This document shows positions 54,821 to 63,891 of a stretch of DNA of 64,000 nt, one piece after another. How positions within the stretch are numbered: position 1 is the stretch's first letter; each line of letters begins with the position of its first letter. Origin of the DNA: Lysobacter sp. BMK333-48F3 (GTDB taxonomy: Bacteria; Pseudomonadota; Gammaproteobacteria; Xanthomonadales; Xanthomonadaceae). The stretch lies in the NCBI RefSeq assembly GCF_019733395.1, contig NZ_JAIHOO010000001.1, positions 4,821,394-4,885,393 of the forward strand. The letters are read 5' to 3'. The position numbers were made by a program, and so were the translations under genes. The notes beneath the pieces were generated by a model that did not search any database, was not told where the DNA came from, and saw only the letters and a list, made by a program, of their open reading frames with translations.

Positions 54821-55468
54821 ATGATCGAAACCGGCCCCATCGCAACCGCCCCCGTCGCGCCCCCTACCCTCGCCACCCGTTTCCGCGGCTACCTGCCGGT
54901 GGTCGTCGACGTCGAGACCGGCGGCTTCGACTGGAACAAGCACGCCCTGCTGGAAATCGCCGTGCAGCCGCTCGAGCTCGACGGCGAAGGCCGGCTGGTG
55001 CCGGGCGCGGTCGCCAGCGCCCATGTGGTGCCCGCCCCGGGCACCCTGATCGACCCCAAGTCGCTGGAAGTCACCGGCATCGACATCGACCATCCGTTCC
55101 GCGACGCCAAGCCCGAACGGCAGGCGCTGGAGCAGGTGTTCGCGCCGGTGCGCGAGGCGGTCAAGCGCCACGGCTGCCAACGCGCGATCCTGGTCGGCCA
55201 CAACGCCCACTTCGACCTCAACTTCCTCAATGCCGCGGTCGCGCGCAGCGGCCACAAGCGCAATCCTTTCCACCCCTTCAGCGTGTTCGACACCGTGACC
55301 CTGGCCGGCGTCGCCTACGGCCAGACCGTGCTCGCCCGCGCCGTGCAGGCCGCCGGCCTGTCCTGGAACGCGCAGGAGGCGCATTCGGCGGTCTACGACA
55401 CCGAACGCACCGCCGAGCTGTTCTGCAAGATCGTCAACGCCTGGCCGGCGGGCGCTGCGCGCGGCTGA
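54821..55468 (+). CDS. rnt: Ribonuclease T
   Basis: 215 residues, standard length. DEDD exonuclease motifs are [10 protein letters not shown] (Exo I), [13 protein letters not shown] (Exo II) and [14 protein letters not shown] (Exo III with the His of the DEDDh class). The sequence [17 protein letters not shown] is characteristic of RNase T. It trims the CCA ends of tRNAs and matures 5S and 23S rRNA 3' ends as a dimer. It stands alone after a 104-bp gap. Confidence 0.97.
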   Translation: MIETGPIATAPVAPPTLATRFRGYLPVVVDVETGGFDWNKHALLEIAVQPLELDGEGRLVPGAVASAHVVPAPGTLIDPKSLEVTGIDIDHPFRDAKPERQALEQVFAPVREAVKRHGCQRAILVGHNAHFDLNFLNAAVARSGHKRNPFHPFSVFDTVTLAGVAYGQTVLARAVQAAGLSWNAQEAHSAVYDTERTAELFCKIVNAWPAGAARG

Positions 55469-55499
55469 ACCTGGCGTAATTCAACGACACGGACCGTCG

Positions 55500-56480
55500 A
55501 TGGACGAATACCGTTGGATCCCCGGCCAAGGGCCGGACCGAACCGCCTTGCAGCGCCTGCGCGCCCTGACCCGAGTGCCGAAGCAGCCGATGGGCGAAGC
55601 CTGGTTCATGGGCGAGACGCGGCGCATGTACCCGGCGCTGATGCACGACGATCCGTCGCGATGGCCGCGGGACGAACTCGACTCGGCGCTGTACGAATTG
55701 GCTTCCGGACCGGTCGCGTTCGGCCCGCTGCGCGAGTGGAGCCTGTGGTTCGCGTTCCTGCTGCCGCGCGCGCTGGAACTGCTCGGCCGATCCGACGCGG
55801 CAGCGTTCGACGACAGTCGATTGCTCAGCGGCCTGATCACCGCCACCTTCGTCCATTATCCCGATGGCGAACGACTGCCCGCGAACCTGCGCCAGGATTT
55901 GCTGGATACGTTGGGGCGAGCAATGTTCGCGCCTTCGCTATGGAACGCATCGGGCATGCAGAAAAACGCCTTCTGCTCGCCGTGGCAGCGCGGAACCCGG
56001 CACGGCGACATGCTCGACCCGAGCGACGCGTTTTCCGCCTCTTGCATCTTGATCGCAACCTACCTGGATCCCGAGCGACTCGCCCACTGGCTGGATTCGG
56101 TCATGCGCATCGCCGACCCGTTCTGGCGCGCCGGCTGGGTGGTCTGGCTGGCCGGCGCGGCGCCGGTCCTCATCGATGGCGCTTATCCGAGCGCGCTGGA
56201 CAGCGGCGGCTTCCACCTCGCCGATTGGCTCAACGCCCATCTGCTGGACGCGCCCTCGAAGCCGATCGTGCCGGACGTGCTGCCGGCGGCATTCGTCGAT
56301 GCGGAACGGCGCCAACTCCTGCAGGCATCGCTGAGGCGGAACCTGGATCGCCGCCGGCTGCAGCAGTGGGGCGCCGACCTGCGCCAAGCCGGCGCGCCGC
56401 GCGGCGAAGCGTTCGAGTACGTCTTGTGGCAGTACGACAGCGCCGCCGAGGCCGTGGCCGAGCGCTATCGGCTCGACTGA
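55500..56480 (+). CDS. Hypothetical protein, 326 residues
   Basis: A soluble protein from ATG 55500, Trp/Arg-rich, with no signal peptide. Recognisable features are a conserved-looking block FVHYPDGERLPANLRQDLLDTL (near 122-143), CSPWQRGTRHGDMLDPSDAFSASC (near 163-186) and an alternating amphipathic C-terminus. Segments such as WRAGWVVWLAGAAPVLI are hydrophobic but probably not membrane-spanning. I do not recognise a family. Its base use is slightly less GC-rich near 55860-56060. The next gene encodes a GH19-type lysin, so a toxin-immunity or accessory relation is possible but not shown. Confidence 0.6.
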   Translation: MDEYRWIPGQGPDRTALQRLRALTRVPKQPMGEAWFMGETRRMYPALMHDDPSRWPRDELDSALYELASGPVAFGPLREWSLWFAFLLPRALELLGRSDAAAFDDSRLLSGLITATFVHYPDGERLPANLRQDLLDTLGRAMFAPSLWNASGMQKNAFCSPWQRGTRHGDMLDPSDAFSASCILIATYLDPERLAHWLDSVMRIADPFWRAGWVVWLAGAAPVLIDGAYPSALDSGGFHLADWLNAHLLDAPSKPIVPDVLPAAFVDAERRQLLQASLRRNLDRRRLQQWGADLRQAGAPRGEAFEYVLWQYDSAAEAVAERYRLD

Positions 56481-56634
56481 GGCGCATTCGCTATCCCGCG
56501 CGCCGATGTTGCGCGCGCGCAACATGCCCGCCCTGGCCGCCCGCCTCGTGCGGCCTCGTTTCCTGGAGTGCGAGCGGCGCTGTGCCGCCGATCCGGCCCG
56601 CGACGCGGGTCGCGGCCCAGGACGGGAGGACAGG

Positions 56635-57252
56635 ATGTTCGCTTTCGACGACGAGCAGTTTCTCGATGGCTATCGCCGGCGCTTCGGCCCGCTGCGGGCC
56701 GATCTGGTGCAGGCGCTGCGCTTCCTGATGGGGCGCATCGAACAGGACCGCAGCTTCAGCGACAGCGCGGTGCACCGGCAGCAGATCGCCTATTGCATGG
56801 CCACTTTCAAGTGGGAGACCGCGCATACCCTGCGCCCGATCGACGAGTTCGGCGACGATGCGCGCTTCGAGCGCCTGTACGGCGCGCACACCCGGATCGG
56901 CAAGACGCTGGGCAATACCAAGCCCGGCGACGGCGCGCGCTACCACGGCCGCGGTTACGTGCAACTGACCGGCCGCACCAACTACGAACGCGCCGGCAAA
57001 CTGCTCGGCGTCGACCTGCTGGGCAAGCCCGACGACGCCAAGCAGCCGGAGATCGCCTACGCGATCGCGATGGAAGGCATGAAGAAGGGCTGGTTCACCG
57101 GCAAGAAGCTCGACCACTACTTCAAGCCGGGCCAGGCGCCGAACTACGAAGACGCGCGGAAGATCATCAACGGCATGGACAAGGCCCAGACCATCGCCGA
57201 CATCGCCCGCCGCTTCGACGAGTTGTTCGCCAGTTCACTGGAGCCGGCGTGA
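56635..57252 (+). CDS. GH19-type chitinase/lysozyme-like protein (COG3179 type)
   Basis: 205 residues from ATG 56635 behind GGGAGG. It has the fold of small GH19-like lysins: MATFKWETAHTLRPIDEFG carries the likely catalytic Glu (in KWETAHT), and YHGRGYVQLTGRTNYERAGKLLGVDL is the strongest family block. It ends IINGMDKAQTIADIARRFDELF. There is no signal peptide, so release would need a holin, lysis or a secretion system. It should cleave chitin or peptidoglycan glycan chains. No phage genes are adjacent. Confidence 0.8.
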   Translation: MFAFDDEQFLDGYRRRFGPLRADLVQALRFLMGRIEQDRSFSDSAVHRQQIAYCMATFKWETAHTLRPIDEFGDDARFERLYGAHTRIGKTLGNTKPGDGARYHGRGYVQLTGRTNYERAGKLLGVDLLGKPDDAKQPEIAYAIAMEGMKKGWFTGKKLDHYFKPGQAPNYEDARKIINGMDKAQTIADIARRFDELFASSLEPA

Positions 57253-57300
57253 TCGGCGGCCACGCCCGCATCGCTGCCGCAGCGACGCGGGCGTGTCCGG

Positions 57301-57612
57301 TCAGGCGAGCTTGAGACCGACCAGGCCGGCGACGATCAGGGCCATGCTGCCGATGCGCAAGGCATTCGCCGGTTCGTTGAACAGGACGATGCCGAGAATC
57401 ACCGTGCCGACCGCGCCGACGCCGACCCAGATCGCGTAAGCGGTGCCGACCGGCAGCGACTTCATCGCCAGGCCGAGCAAGCCGACGCTGATCGCCATCG
57501 CCGCGACGGTGCCGACCGACGGCCACAGCCGGGTGAAGCCTTCGGTGTACTTCAGGCCGATCGCCCAACCCACTTCGAACAGGCCGGCGAGAACGAGCAG
57601 AATCCAGGGCAT
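57301..57612 (-). CDS. gdx: SMR-family guanidinium exporter (Gdx/SugE)
   Basis: 103 residues with four hydrophobic helices. Glu13 in [21 protein letters not shown] is the conserved ion-coupling residue, and the [12 protein letters not shown] and [17 protein letters not shown] blocks mark the Gdx (SugE) subtype. EmrE-type drug pumps have a different pattern. It exports guanidinium in exchange for protons across the inner membrane. The two-hairpin leader upstream matches a guanidine-II riboswitch, which supports this substrate strongly. Confidence 0.93.
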   Translation of the reverse strand: MPWILLVLAGLFEVGWAIGLKYTEGFTRLWPSVGTVAAMAISVGLLGLAMKSLPVGTAYAIWVGVGAVGTVILGIVLFNEPANALRIGSMALIVAGLVGLKLA

Positions 57613-57632
57613 GACGCAGCTCCCATGCAGAT

Positions 57633-57694
57633 GGGGCCGTCCCCTGACGAAAACGCGCGCCGCTGTCGGGCTGCGCGGACCCGGGTCGTCCCGG
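57633..57694 (-). ncRNA. Guanidine-II (mini-ykkC) riboswitch
   Basis: On the minus strand two hairpins with ACGR loops occur in order: CCGGG-ACGA-CCCGG (57694-57681) and GGGG-ACGG-CCCC (57644-57633). About 36 nt lie between the two hairpins. The second hairpin stands 20 bp before the gdx start and close to its GGAG ribosome binding site. This is the two-stem ACGR layout of guanidine-II riboswitches, which free the ribosome binding site when guanidinium binds. A TATACT -10 is placed just upstream. Confidence 0.85.
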
Positions 57695-57704
57695 ATCGCG
57701 GCGC

Positions 57705-57710
57705 AGTATA
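57705..57710 (-). promoter_or_regulatory. -10 element of the gdx leader
   Basis: TATACT on the minus strand, one mismatch from consensus, about 10 bp before the first riboswitch hairpin. The -35 is poor. Confidence 0.5.
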
Positions 57711-57986
57711 TCGACGCCCGGCGCGGACGGAGCGCCGGCGCGAGCTCGGGGTCAGCGGGGGGTTACAGAGGCCGACGGCGCGTGAAGACCCGGGATGGAG
57801 CTTTCACGTTCGGGGCCTCAAGCAACGCGGAGGAAACAGGAACGAGTGGAGCGGGAACGGCGCGTCGGTGCCTTGTTCGCCTAGTGAGACTGGCGCTGGG
57901 ACGAAGCCGGACCGGGCATGAAGGCGCGGGGAAGCGCCTACACGGGGCTCAACGAACCCCAGGGCCTGCGCCGCAGGCGGGATGCC

Positions 57987-58036
57987 GCGGTCGCGGCTTG
58001 CGACCGAAGGAAATCCCTGTGGAACGCCGCTCCTAC
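57987..58036. repeat. Long-form dispersed palindrome
   Basis: GCGGTCGCGGCTT, then an insert with GACCGAAGGAAATCCCTGTG, then ACGCCGCTCCTAC. It is nearly the same as 37596-37648. Confidence 0.85.
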
Positions 58037-58181
58037 CGCTTGGCGCGAACGCGCGCCACGGAGGAGCGGAACTCGCGGCCCAGGACCGGGCCATTCGTTA
58101 CTCGTTGCTCGGCACTCGTTCCTTCCCAAGCGCCGCGCCGGCCGCGGGTTCCGCGGCCTTTCGCTTACACGCCCCCTGGCT

Positions 58182-58937
58182 TCAGCCGCGCTGGCGCACG
58201 GCTTCGAACAGGGTCACGCCAGCGGCGACCGAGACATTCAGGCTTTCCACACCGCTGGCGGCGTTGCCGCCCGGCATCGGGATCTTGACCAGTTGGTCGC
58301 AGGTCTCGCGGGTCAGGCGGCGCAGGCCGTCGGCTTCGCCGCCGAGCACCAGGGCGACGTTGCCGCGCAGGTCGATCGCGTACAGCGAGGCCTCGGCTTC
58401 GCCGGCCAGGCCGTAGATCCACACGCCCAATTGCTGCAGGTCGCGCAGCGCCCGCGCCAAGTTGGTCACCGGAATCACCGGGATGCTGTCGGCGGCGCCG
58501 GCGGAGGTCTTGCGCACGGTCGCGTTGACCTGCACCGACTTGTCCTTGGGGATGATCACCGCGGTCGCGCCGGCGGCGGCGGCGCTGCGCAGGCAGGCGC
58601 CGAGGTTGTGCGGGTCTTGCACGCCGTCCAGTACCAGCACCAAGGCGCGGCCTTCGGCGGATTCGATCAGGCCTTCCAGCTCGTTCTCGTTCCAGGTCTT
58701 GGCCGCGGCATAGCGCGCCACCACGCCCTGATGGCGCAAGCCGCCGACCACGCCGTCCAGGGCCTGGGTCGCAACCCGGCGCACGTCGATGTCGGCGCGG
58801 CGCGCTGCGGTCTCGATCTCGGCCAGACGCGGGTTCTTGGCCCCGGCTTCGATCAGGACCTCGCGCACGTTCTGCGCATCGTGTTCGATCGCGGCGGACA
58901 CGGCATTGATGCCGGCGATCCATTGTTTCTGGCTCAT
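58182..58937 (-). CDS. rlmB: 23S rRNA (guanosine-2'-O-)-methyltransferase RlmB
   Basis: 251 residues. The N-terminal L30e-like substrate-binding domain has IAGINAVSAAIEHD. The C-terminal SpoU/TrmH SPOUT domain has LDGVQDPHNLGACLRSAAAAGATAVI, LVLGGEADGLRRLTRETCD and IPMPGGNAASGVESLNVSVAAGVTLFE, the motif 1-3 set with the AdoMet-binding trefoil knot. It methylates G2251 of 23S rRNA. rnr lies upstream on the same strand, the same order as in E. coli, with a 593-bp repeat-filled gap. Confidence 0.95.
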   Translation of the reverse strand: MSQKQWIAGINAVSAAIEHDAQNVREVLIEAGAKNPRLAEIETAARRADIDVRRVATQALDGVVGGLRHQGVVARYAAAKTWNENELEGLIESAEGRALVLVLDGVQDPHNLGACLRSAAAAGATAVIIPKDKSVQVNATVRKTSAGAADSIPVIPVTNLARALRDLQQLGVWIYGLAGEAEASLYAIDLRGNVALVLGGEADGLRRLTRETCDQLVKIPMPGGNAASGVESLNVSVAAGVTLFEAVRQRG

Positions 58938-59530
58938 GGGACTTCCGTGGGGCTGGGAGGCCGCGCGGCGGCCGGAACGGCGGCGCGGCGGGGGCGGACG
59001 GCAATTCTAAGCTACCCGGCCGCACCGGGCCCGGTGCGGCCTCAGGAGCCGATATCGCGGGCAGCCCCCCAAATGCAGTTCCCCCCTTTGAAAAAGGGGC
59101 CAGGGGGGGATTGGCTTTGGCTTTGGCTTAAGCCCTCCTCACAGCAAGAGCAAATCCCCCGCGCCGCTGGACCATGACAAAACCGATTGACGCAAGGCGC
59201 TCGCCCCCTTTGCCAAAGGGGGCAGTGATTACGGCCAGTGTCCGACACGGCCGTAGGAATCGACGCCCGGGCGCCTCCCAAGCGCAGTTCCCCCCTTTGA
59301 AAAAGGGGGGCCAGGGGGGATTTGCTTTGGCTTTGGCTTTGGCTTGGCCCCACCCTCACCGCAAAAGCAAATCCCCCGCGCCGCTGGAACACAACAAAAC
59401 CGACTAACGCAAGGCGCTCGCCCCTTTGTCAAAGGGGGCGGTGGTTCAGCGGCGACGGTGCGGGAGTGCTGGATCGAGGCGGCGCTGGTTCGAATGCGCG
59501 GCGGCCACCAGGCCATCGGACGCCGGCGCC
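58938..59530. other. Repeat-filled gap between rlmB and rnr
   Basis: 593 bp. Two tandem copies of a MITE-like element occupy 59062-59450. The rest shows no gene or RNA that I recognise. Confidence 0.75.
59062..59450. repeat. Two tandem copies of a MITE-like element
   Basis: Copy 1 is about 59066-59235 and copy 2 about 59277-59448, roughly 170 bp each and clearly related. Each has CCCCCCTTTGAAAAAGGGG at the left, a GGCTTT hexamer tract, inverted GGGGGATTTGC/GCAAATCCCCC arms, the common CGCGCCGCTGGA, and CGCCCCTTTG-CAAAGGGGGC at the right. The left arm is the same sequence that the IS1595 element entered at 32694. Confidence 0.88.
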
Positions 59531-61966
59531 TCAGTACTTCTGCTTGACCCGCTTGGCCGGCTGGCCGCGCGGGGGCAGCGGCTTCACGCCGCGTTCCTCG
59601 ACCAGGCGGAAGTCGATCTTGCGGTCTTCGACGCTGGCCTTGAGCACGATGATGTCGACCCGGTCGCCGAGCCGGAACTCGCGGCCGGTGCGCTCGCCCT
59701 GCAGGGTTTTTCGGATCGGGTCGAAGTGGTAGTAGTCGTGCGGCAGCTGGGTCACGTGGACCAGGCCGTTGACCTTGGACTCGTCGAGTTCGATGAACAA
59801 GCCGAAGCTGGTCACGCCGCTGATGACGCCGGCGAACTGGCCGCCGACGTGCTGCTCCATCCACGCCGCGCGGTAGCGCTCGTCGACCTCGCGCTCGGCC
59901 TCGTCGGCGCGGCGCTCGCGCTCGGAGCATTGCAGCGCCAGCGCCGCCATCTGCCGCGGCGAGTACTCGTAGGCGGCCGGATTGACGCCGCTCAGCGCGT
60001 GCTTGATCGCGCGGTGCACCAGCAGGTCGGGGTAGCGGCGGATCGGCGAGGTGAAGTGGGCGTAGGCCTCCAGCGCCAGGCCGAAATGGCCGACGTTCTC
60101 CGGCGCGTACACCGCCAGACTCTGGCTGCGCAGCAACACCGACTCGATCAGCGCCGCATCGGCGCGTTCGCGGATCTTCTTGAGCAGCGCGGTGAAATCG
60201 CGCGGCTCGACCTGGTTCCAGGCCGGCATGCGCAGCTTGAACTCCTCGAGGAACTCCTGCAGGTCGGCGTACTTCTGCTCCGGCGGCCGGTCGTGGATGC
60301 GGAACGGCGCCGGCACCCGCTGCGCGATCAGGTACTTCGCCGCTTCCACGTTGGCGGCGATCATGCACTCCTCGATCAGCTTGTGCGCATCGTTACGCTG
60401 CAGCATGCCGGCCTGCACCACCTCGCCGTCCTTGCCCAGCACGAAGCGCACTTCGCCGGATTCGAACTCGATCGCGCCGCGCTTGGCGCGCGCCTTGGAC
60501 AGCACCTGATACAGCTGGTGCAGGCGCTGGATATGCGGCAGCAGCGAGCCGATCTGCGCCTGCGCCTCGGCCTTGGCCTCTTCGGGCACGTCGCCGACCG
60601 CGTTCCAGACCTGGGTGTAGGTCAGTCGGGCATGCGAATTCATCACCGCTTCGTAGAACCTGGACTCGCCGACCTGGCCCTCGCGATCGATCTGCATGTC
60701 GCAGACGAAGCACAGCCGGTCGACCTTCGGGTTCAGCGAACAGATGCCGTTGGACAGGGTCTCCGGCAGCATCGGCACGACGAAGCCGGGGAAGTACACC
60801 GAGGTCGCGCGCTTCTGCGCTTCCTCGTCCAGCGGCGTGCCCGGACGCACGTAATGCGAGACGTCGGCGATCGCCACCACCAGGCGGAAGCCGTTGCGGT
60901 TGCTTTCGCAATACACGGCGTCGTCGAAGTCCTTGGCGTCCTCGCCGTCGATGGTCACCAGCGGCATCGCGCGCAGGTCGACCCGGGTGGCGGCGACCGA
61001 CTCGGGTACCGTCAACGGCACCGCGGCGGCCTCGTCCAGCGTGGCCTGCGGGAACTGGTCGGGAATTTCGTGGCCGTGGATCGCCGCCTGCACCGCCAGC
61101 GAGGCGGTCAGCTTGTCGCCGAGCACGGCCAGCACGCGGCCGATCGGCGGACGCTTGGGGTCGGGCGCCTGGACCAGTTCGCACACCACCAACTGGCCGT
61201 TGTGCGCGTCCATCCGCGCGTCCGGCGGAATCTGCACGTTGCGCTGGATGCGGCGGTCGTCGGGCACCACGTAGCTGATGCCCTGCTCGAGGGTGAAGCG
61301 GCCGATCAGGCGGTTGAGGCGCCGCTCCAGCACTTCGACGATCGCGCCTTCGCGGCGGCCGCGGCGGTCGACGCCGGTCACGCTGACCAGCACCCGGTCG
61401 CCGTGCATGGCCTTGCGCATCTCGAACGGCGGCAGGAACAGGTCGTCGCCGCCGGCCTCCGGGCGCAGGAAGCCGAAGCCGTCGGGGTTGGCGATCACCA
61501 CCCCGGGGATCAGGTCCATCTGCGCCACGGGGGCGAACTCGCCCTTGCGGTTCTGCAGCAACTGGCCGTCGCGCAGCATCGCGCCCAGGCGCTTGGCCAG
61601 CGCTTCGGCGCGCTCGGGTTCGGTCAGCTGCAGGCGCTGCGCCAGGTCCTCGGCGGTGACCGGGCCGTCGGCCGCGATCAGGGTCTGCAGGATCAGTTCG
61701 CGGCTGGCGATCGGCTGCGCGTAGCGCATCGCTTCGCGCTCGGCGTAGGGGTCGTGGTAGGCGGGCGCGCGGCCTGCGGCGGCCGGGGCCGCGGACTTCT
61801 TGCGCGGGCCCTTGGCCTGCCCGTGCTGGAGATTCTCCGGCAGCCAGGCCGGGCGCGGCGCCGCATTCTTGCGGTTGCGCGGGGCGGCGGACTTGCCGGC
61901 GGTGGTGCGGGAGGGGGTTTTGCCGCCGGTGTTTCCGGTCTTCTTGCTCTTCGTTTTTTTGGTCAT
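59531..61966 (-). CDS. rnr: Ribonuclease R
   Basis: 811 residues from ATG 61966. A basic Lys/Ala-rich extension (1-75) is followed by a winged helix-like region (LILQTLIAADGPVTAEDLAQRL), cold-shock domains (GVVIANPDGFGFLRPE, HGDRVLVSVTGVDRRG), the RNB catalytic domain (LVTIDGEDAKDFDDAVYCE with the metal Asp set, HFTSPIRRYPDLLVHRAI) and the C-terminal S1 domain (GVISGVTSFGLFIELDESKVNGLVHVTQL). It degrades structured RNA 3' to 5'. It is upstream of rlmB on the same strand. Confidence 0.97.
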   Translation of the reverse strand: MTKKTKSKKTGNTGGKTPSRTTAGKSAAPRNRKNAAPRPAWLPENLQHGQAKGPRKKSAAPAAAGRAPAYHDPYAEREAMRYAQPIASRELILQTLIAADGPVTAEDLAQRLQLTEPERAEALAKRLGAMLRDGQLLQNRKGEFAPVAQMDLIPGVVIANPDGFGFLRPEAGGDDLFLPPFEMRKAMHGDRVLVSVTGVDRRGRREGAIVEVLERRLNRLIGRFTLEQGISYVVPDDRRIQRNVQIPPDARMDAHNGQLVVCELVQAPDPKRPPIGRVLAVLGDKLTASLAVQAAIHGHEIPDQFPQATLDEAAAVPLTVPESVAATRVDLRAMPLVTIDGEDAKDFDDAVYCESNRNGFRLVVAIADVSHYVRPGTPLDEEAQKRATSVYFPGFVVPMLPETLSNGICSLNPKVDRLCFVCDMQIDREGQVGESRFYEAVMNSHARLTYTQVWNAVGDVPEEAKAEAQAQIGSLLPHIQRLHQLYQVLSKARAKRGAIEFESGEVRFVLGKDGEVVQAGMLQRNDAHKLIEECMIAANVEAAKYLIAQRVPAPFRIHDRPPEQKYADLQEFLEEFKLRMPAWNQVEPRDFTALLKKIRERADAALIESVLLRSQSLAVYAPENVGHFGLALEAYAHFTSPIRRYPDLLVHRAIKHALSGVNPAAYEYSPRQMAALALQCSERERRADEAEREVDERYRAAWMEQHVGGQFAGVISGVTSFGLFIELDESKVNGLVHVTQLPHDYYHFDPIRKTLQGERTGREFRLGDRVDIIVLKASVEDRKIDFRLVEERGVKPLPPRGQPAKRVKQKY

Positions 61967-62319
61967 GGCCGCTATGGTCGCACATCGCCATGAACGCGGC
62001 GTCTGGACGCGCCCCGGCGGTCCGCCCCGTCCGACGCGCGGTCGCGCCCTGCCCTCGCGTTGCGCTGCGGCAAAGCACGTTGCGGGAAAGCGTAAACGCC
62101 GCGCCATCGCCGCGCGACGACGCACGCCGATATGCAAAGACGCGCACAGATCCCGCGCGGCGATTTCCCCCAGGCCGCTTGCGCTCGCGGCGCTTGCGCG
62201 AAGCCCCGACCACCGCACAAAAACCGCCTCCGGCGCGGCTTAGGGTCGCCACGTCCGCCGCTCGCGCGGACCGGCGGCTGCCTCGCCGACCTCCCCTCAG
62301 ACTTCCAAGGAAACGCACG
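61967..62319. other. Divergent spacer between rnr and the S1 protease
   Basis: 353 bp holding the promoters of both genes. It is rich in CG dinucleotides and CGCAAAG-like words, without a convincing repeat family, operator or RNA structure that I can name. Confidence 0.4.
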
Positions 62320-63693
62320 ATGATCCGCAACAACGCGCTTTGCCTCGCGCTGCTCGCCGGCCTGTCCGGCGCGTCGGCCCACGCCGCCGGGCCCGCGACG
62401 GTCGAAATGGATTCGGCGCCGGTCGTCGAAGCTCCCTCGGCCGGCGCCATGGGCGCGGCCGAATTCGCCGTTTCGGCCAAGACCGGCGCGGTGCGTCCGA
62501 TCAGCCTGGTCCGCCCGACCGACCTGGAACGCTCGGCGCTGAAGCAGCGCCGCGTGCAGCAGGACAAGCACGGCCAGCCGCTGGAAATCGGCTTCGCCCG
62601 CGACATCGCCCGCAGCGACATCGACCTGCGCACCCTGGCCTGGCAGCCGCTGGCCGACGGCGGCCAGGCGGCGCGCCTGGAACTGCGTTCGGAAACCGCG
62701 GTGGCGCTGCGCGCCGGCCTGTCCCTGCGCGGCGCCGGAGCGGCCTCGGCGGTGCTGCATTTCGCCGGCAACGACGGCCGGGTGTTCGCCGCGCGCGGCG
62801 CCGAGTTCGCCGGCAACGCGGTCGGCTGGTCGCCGCTGGTCGCCGGCGACACCTTGAGCGTGGAAATCGTGCTGCCCAAGGGCGTCCGCCGCGACGGCCT
62901 GCGCCTGAAGGTGCCGCAGCTCTCGCACCTGGACGTCAGCCCGGTCGCCAGCGAACGCGAGTTCCAGGCCCTGGTCGGCGAAAGCGACTATTGCGAGAAG
63001 GACATCGTCTGCCGCACCAGTCCGCCGTCGGGCTTCGTTTCCACCGCCAAGTCGGTCGCGCGCATGACCTTCACCAGCGGCGGCGGCACCTACCTGTGCA
63101 CCGGCACCCTGCTCAACAACAACCACTCGCCGAAGAAGCGCCTGTTCTGGACCGCCGCGCACTGCATCAGCACCCAGACCGTGGCCAATTCGCTGCAGAC
63201 CTACTGGTTCTACGACGTCACCACCTGCGGCGGCAGCACGGTCAACCCGGCCTACACCACGCTCAGCGGCGGCGCCTACCTGCGCCACGCCAACCGCACC
63301 CGCGACACCGCCCTGCTGGAGCTGAAGAGCGCGCCGCCGGCCGGCGCCGTGTACGCCGGCTGGTCGAGCTCGGCGATCGGCTCCACCGGCACCGCGATCG
63401 AAGGCATCCATCACCCGGCCGGCGACGTCAAGAAATACTCGCTGGGCTCGGTGACCGGCCTGTCGACCTCGATCGACGGCAAGTCGCCGCTGTATCGCGT
63501 GGTCTGGAACACAGGCGTCACCGAAGGCGGCTCCTCGGGCTCGGGCCTGTTCACCGTCACCAGCAGCGGCGGCTACCAGCTGCGCGGCGGCCTCTACGGC
63601 GGCTATTCCTATTGCAGCGCGCCGCGCGACCCGGACTACTACTCGCGCTTCTCGGACATCTATTCGAGCGTGTCGAGCTACTTCAACCCGTGA
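62320..63693 (+). CDS. Exported trypsin-fold serine protease, lysyl-endopeptidase-like
   Basis: 457 residues from ATG 62320 behind AAGG. A signal peptide (1-23, AHAA) is followed by a propeptide of about 195 residues (to about 221). The catalytic domain begins near ESDYCEKDIVC. The triad is His281 (TAAHC), Asp329 (RTRDTALLEL) and Ser406 (GGSSGSG). The Cys pattern (225, 231, 260, 282, 303, 432) and the blocks LNNN, EGIHHPAGDVKKYS and GGVTEGGSSGSG resemble Achromobacter protease I and Lysobacter Lys-C. Its cleavage specificity is not proven. It lacks the long C-terminal extension of protease I. It is probably secreted by the type II system. Confidence 0.9.
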   Translation: MIRNNALCLALLAGLSGASAHAAGPATVEMDSAPVVEAPSAGAMGAAEFAVSAKTGAVRPISLVRPTDLERSALKQRRVQQDKHGQPLEIGFARDIARSDIDLRTLAWQPLADGGQAARLELRSETAVALRAGLSLRGAGAASAVLHFAGNDGRVFAARGAEFAGNAVGWSPLVAGDTLSVEIVLPKGVRRDGLRLKVPQLSHLDVSPVASEREFQALVGESDYCEKDIVCRTSPPSGFVSTAKSVARMTFTSGGGTYLCTGTLLNNNHSPKKRLFWTAAHCISTQTVANSLQTYWFYDVTTCGGSTVNPAYTTLSGGAYLRHANRTRDTALLELKSAPPAGAVYAGWSSSAIGSTGTAIEGIHHPAGDVKKYSLGSVTGLSTSIDGKSPLYRVVWNTGVTEGGSSGSGLFTVTSSGGYQLRGGLYGGYSYCSAPRDPDYYSRFSDIYSSVSSYFNP

Positions 63694-63749
63694 TCGGTCC
63701 CGCGTCGTCCGCCGCCGCGCGCGGCGGGCGACGCATCGCAGCCGCCCCG

Positions 63750-63773
63750 TGTAGGAGCGGCGTGAACCGCGAC
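63750..63773. repeat. Short-form dispersed palindrome, inverted
   Basis: TGTAGGAGCGGCG-TGAA-CCGCGAC, the inverted form of the GTCGCGGCTT..CCGCTCCTAC unit. Confidence 0.7.
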
Positions 63774-63891
63774 ATCCGCAGCGACGTACGCAAGCGGCGC
63801 TGGCCGAAGCCGCGGGGCAACTGGAGACCGTTCGGAAGACGCCCGACGACTCGCGACTTCAGATGCGACCGTGGAATTGCACCGCTTCGGT

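Larger units (their letters stand above)
57613..58181. other. Spacer between gdx and rlmB
   Basis: 569 bp. It holds the guanidine-II riboswitch and promoter near gdx, a long-form dispersed palindrome (57987-58036) and an ACTCGTTGCTCGGCACTCGTT-like repeat near 58093-58120. No gene is supported. Confidence 0.7.

Noticed and set aside
59426..61993. An 855-codon open frame on the plus strand opposite rnr
   Set aside because: RNase R on the minus strand is intact. The opposite frame is a shadow caused by codon bias.
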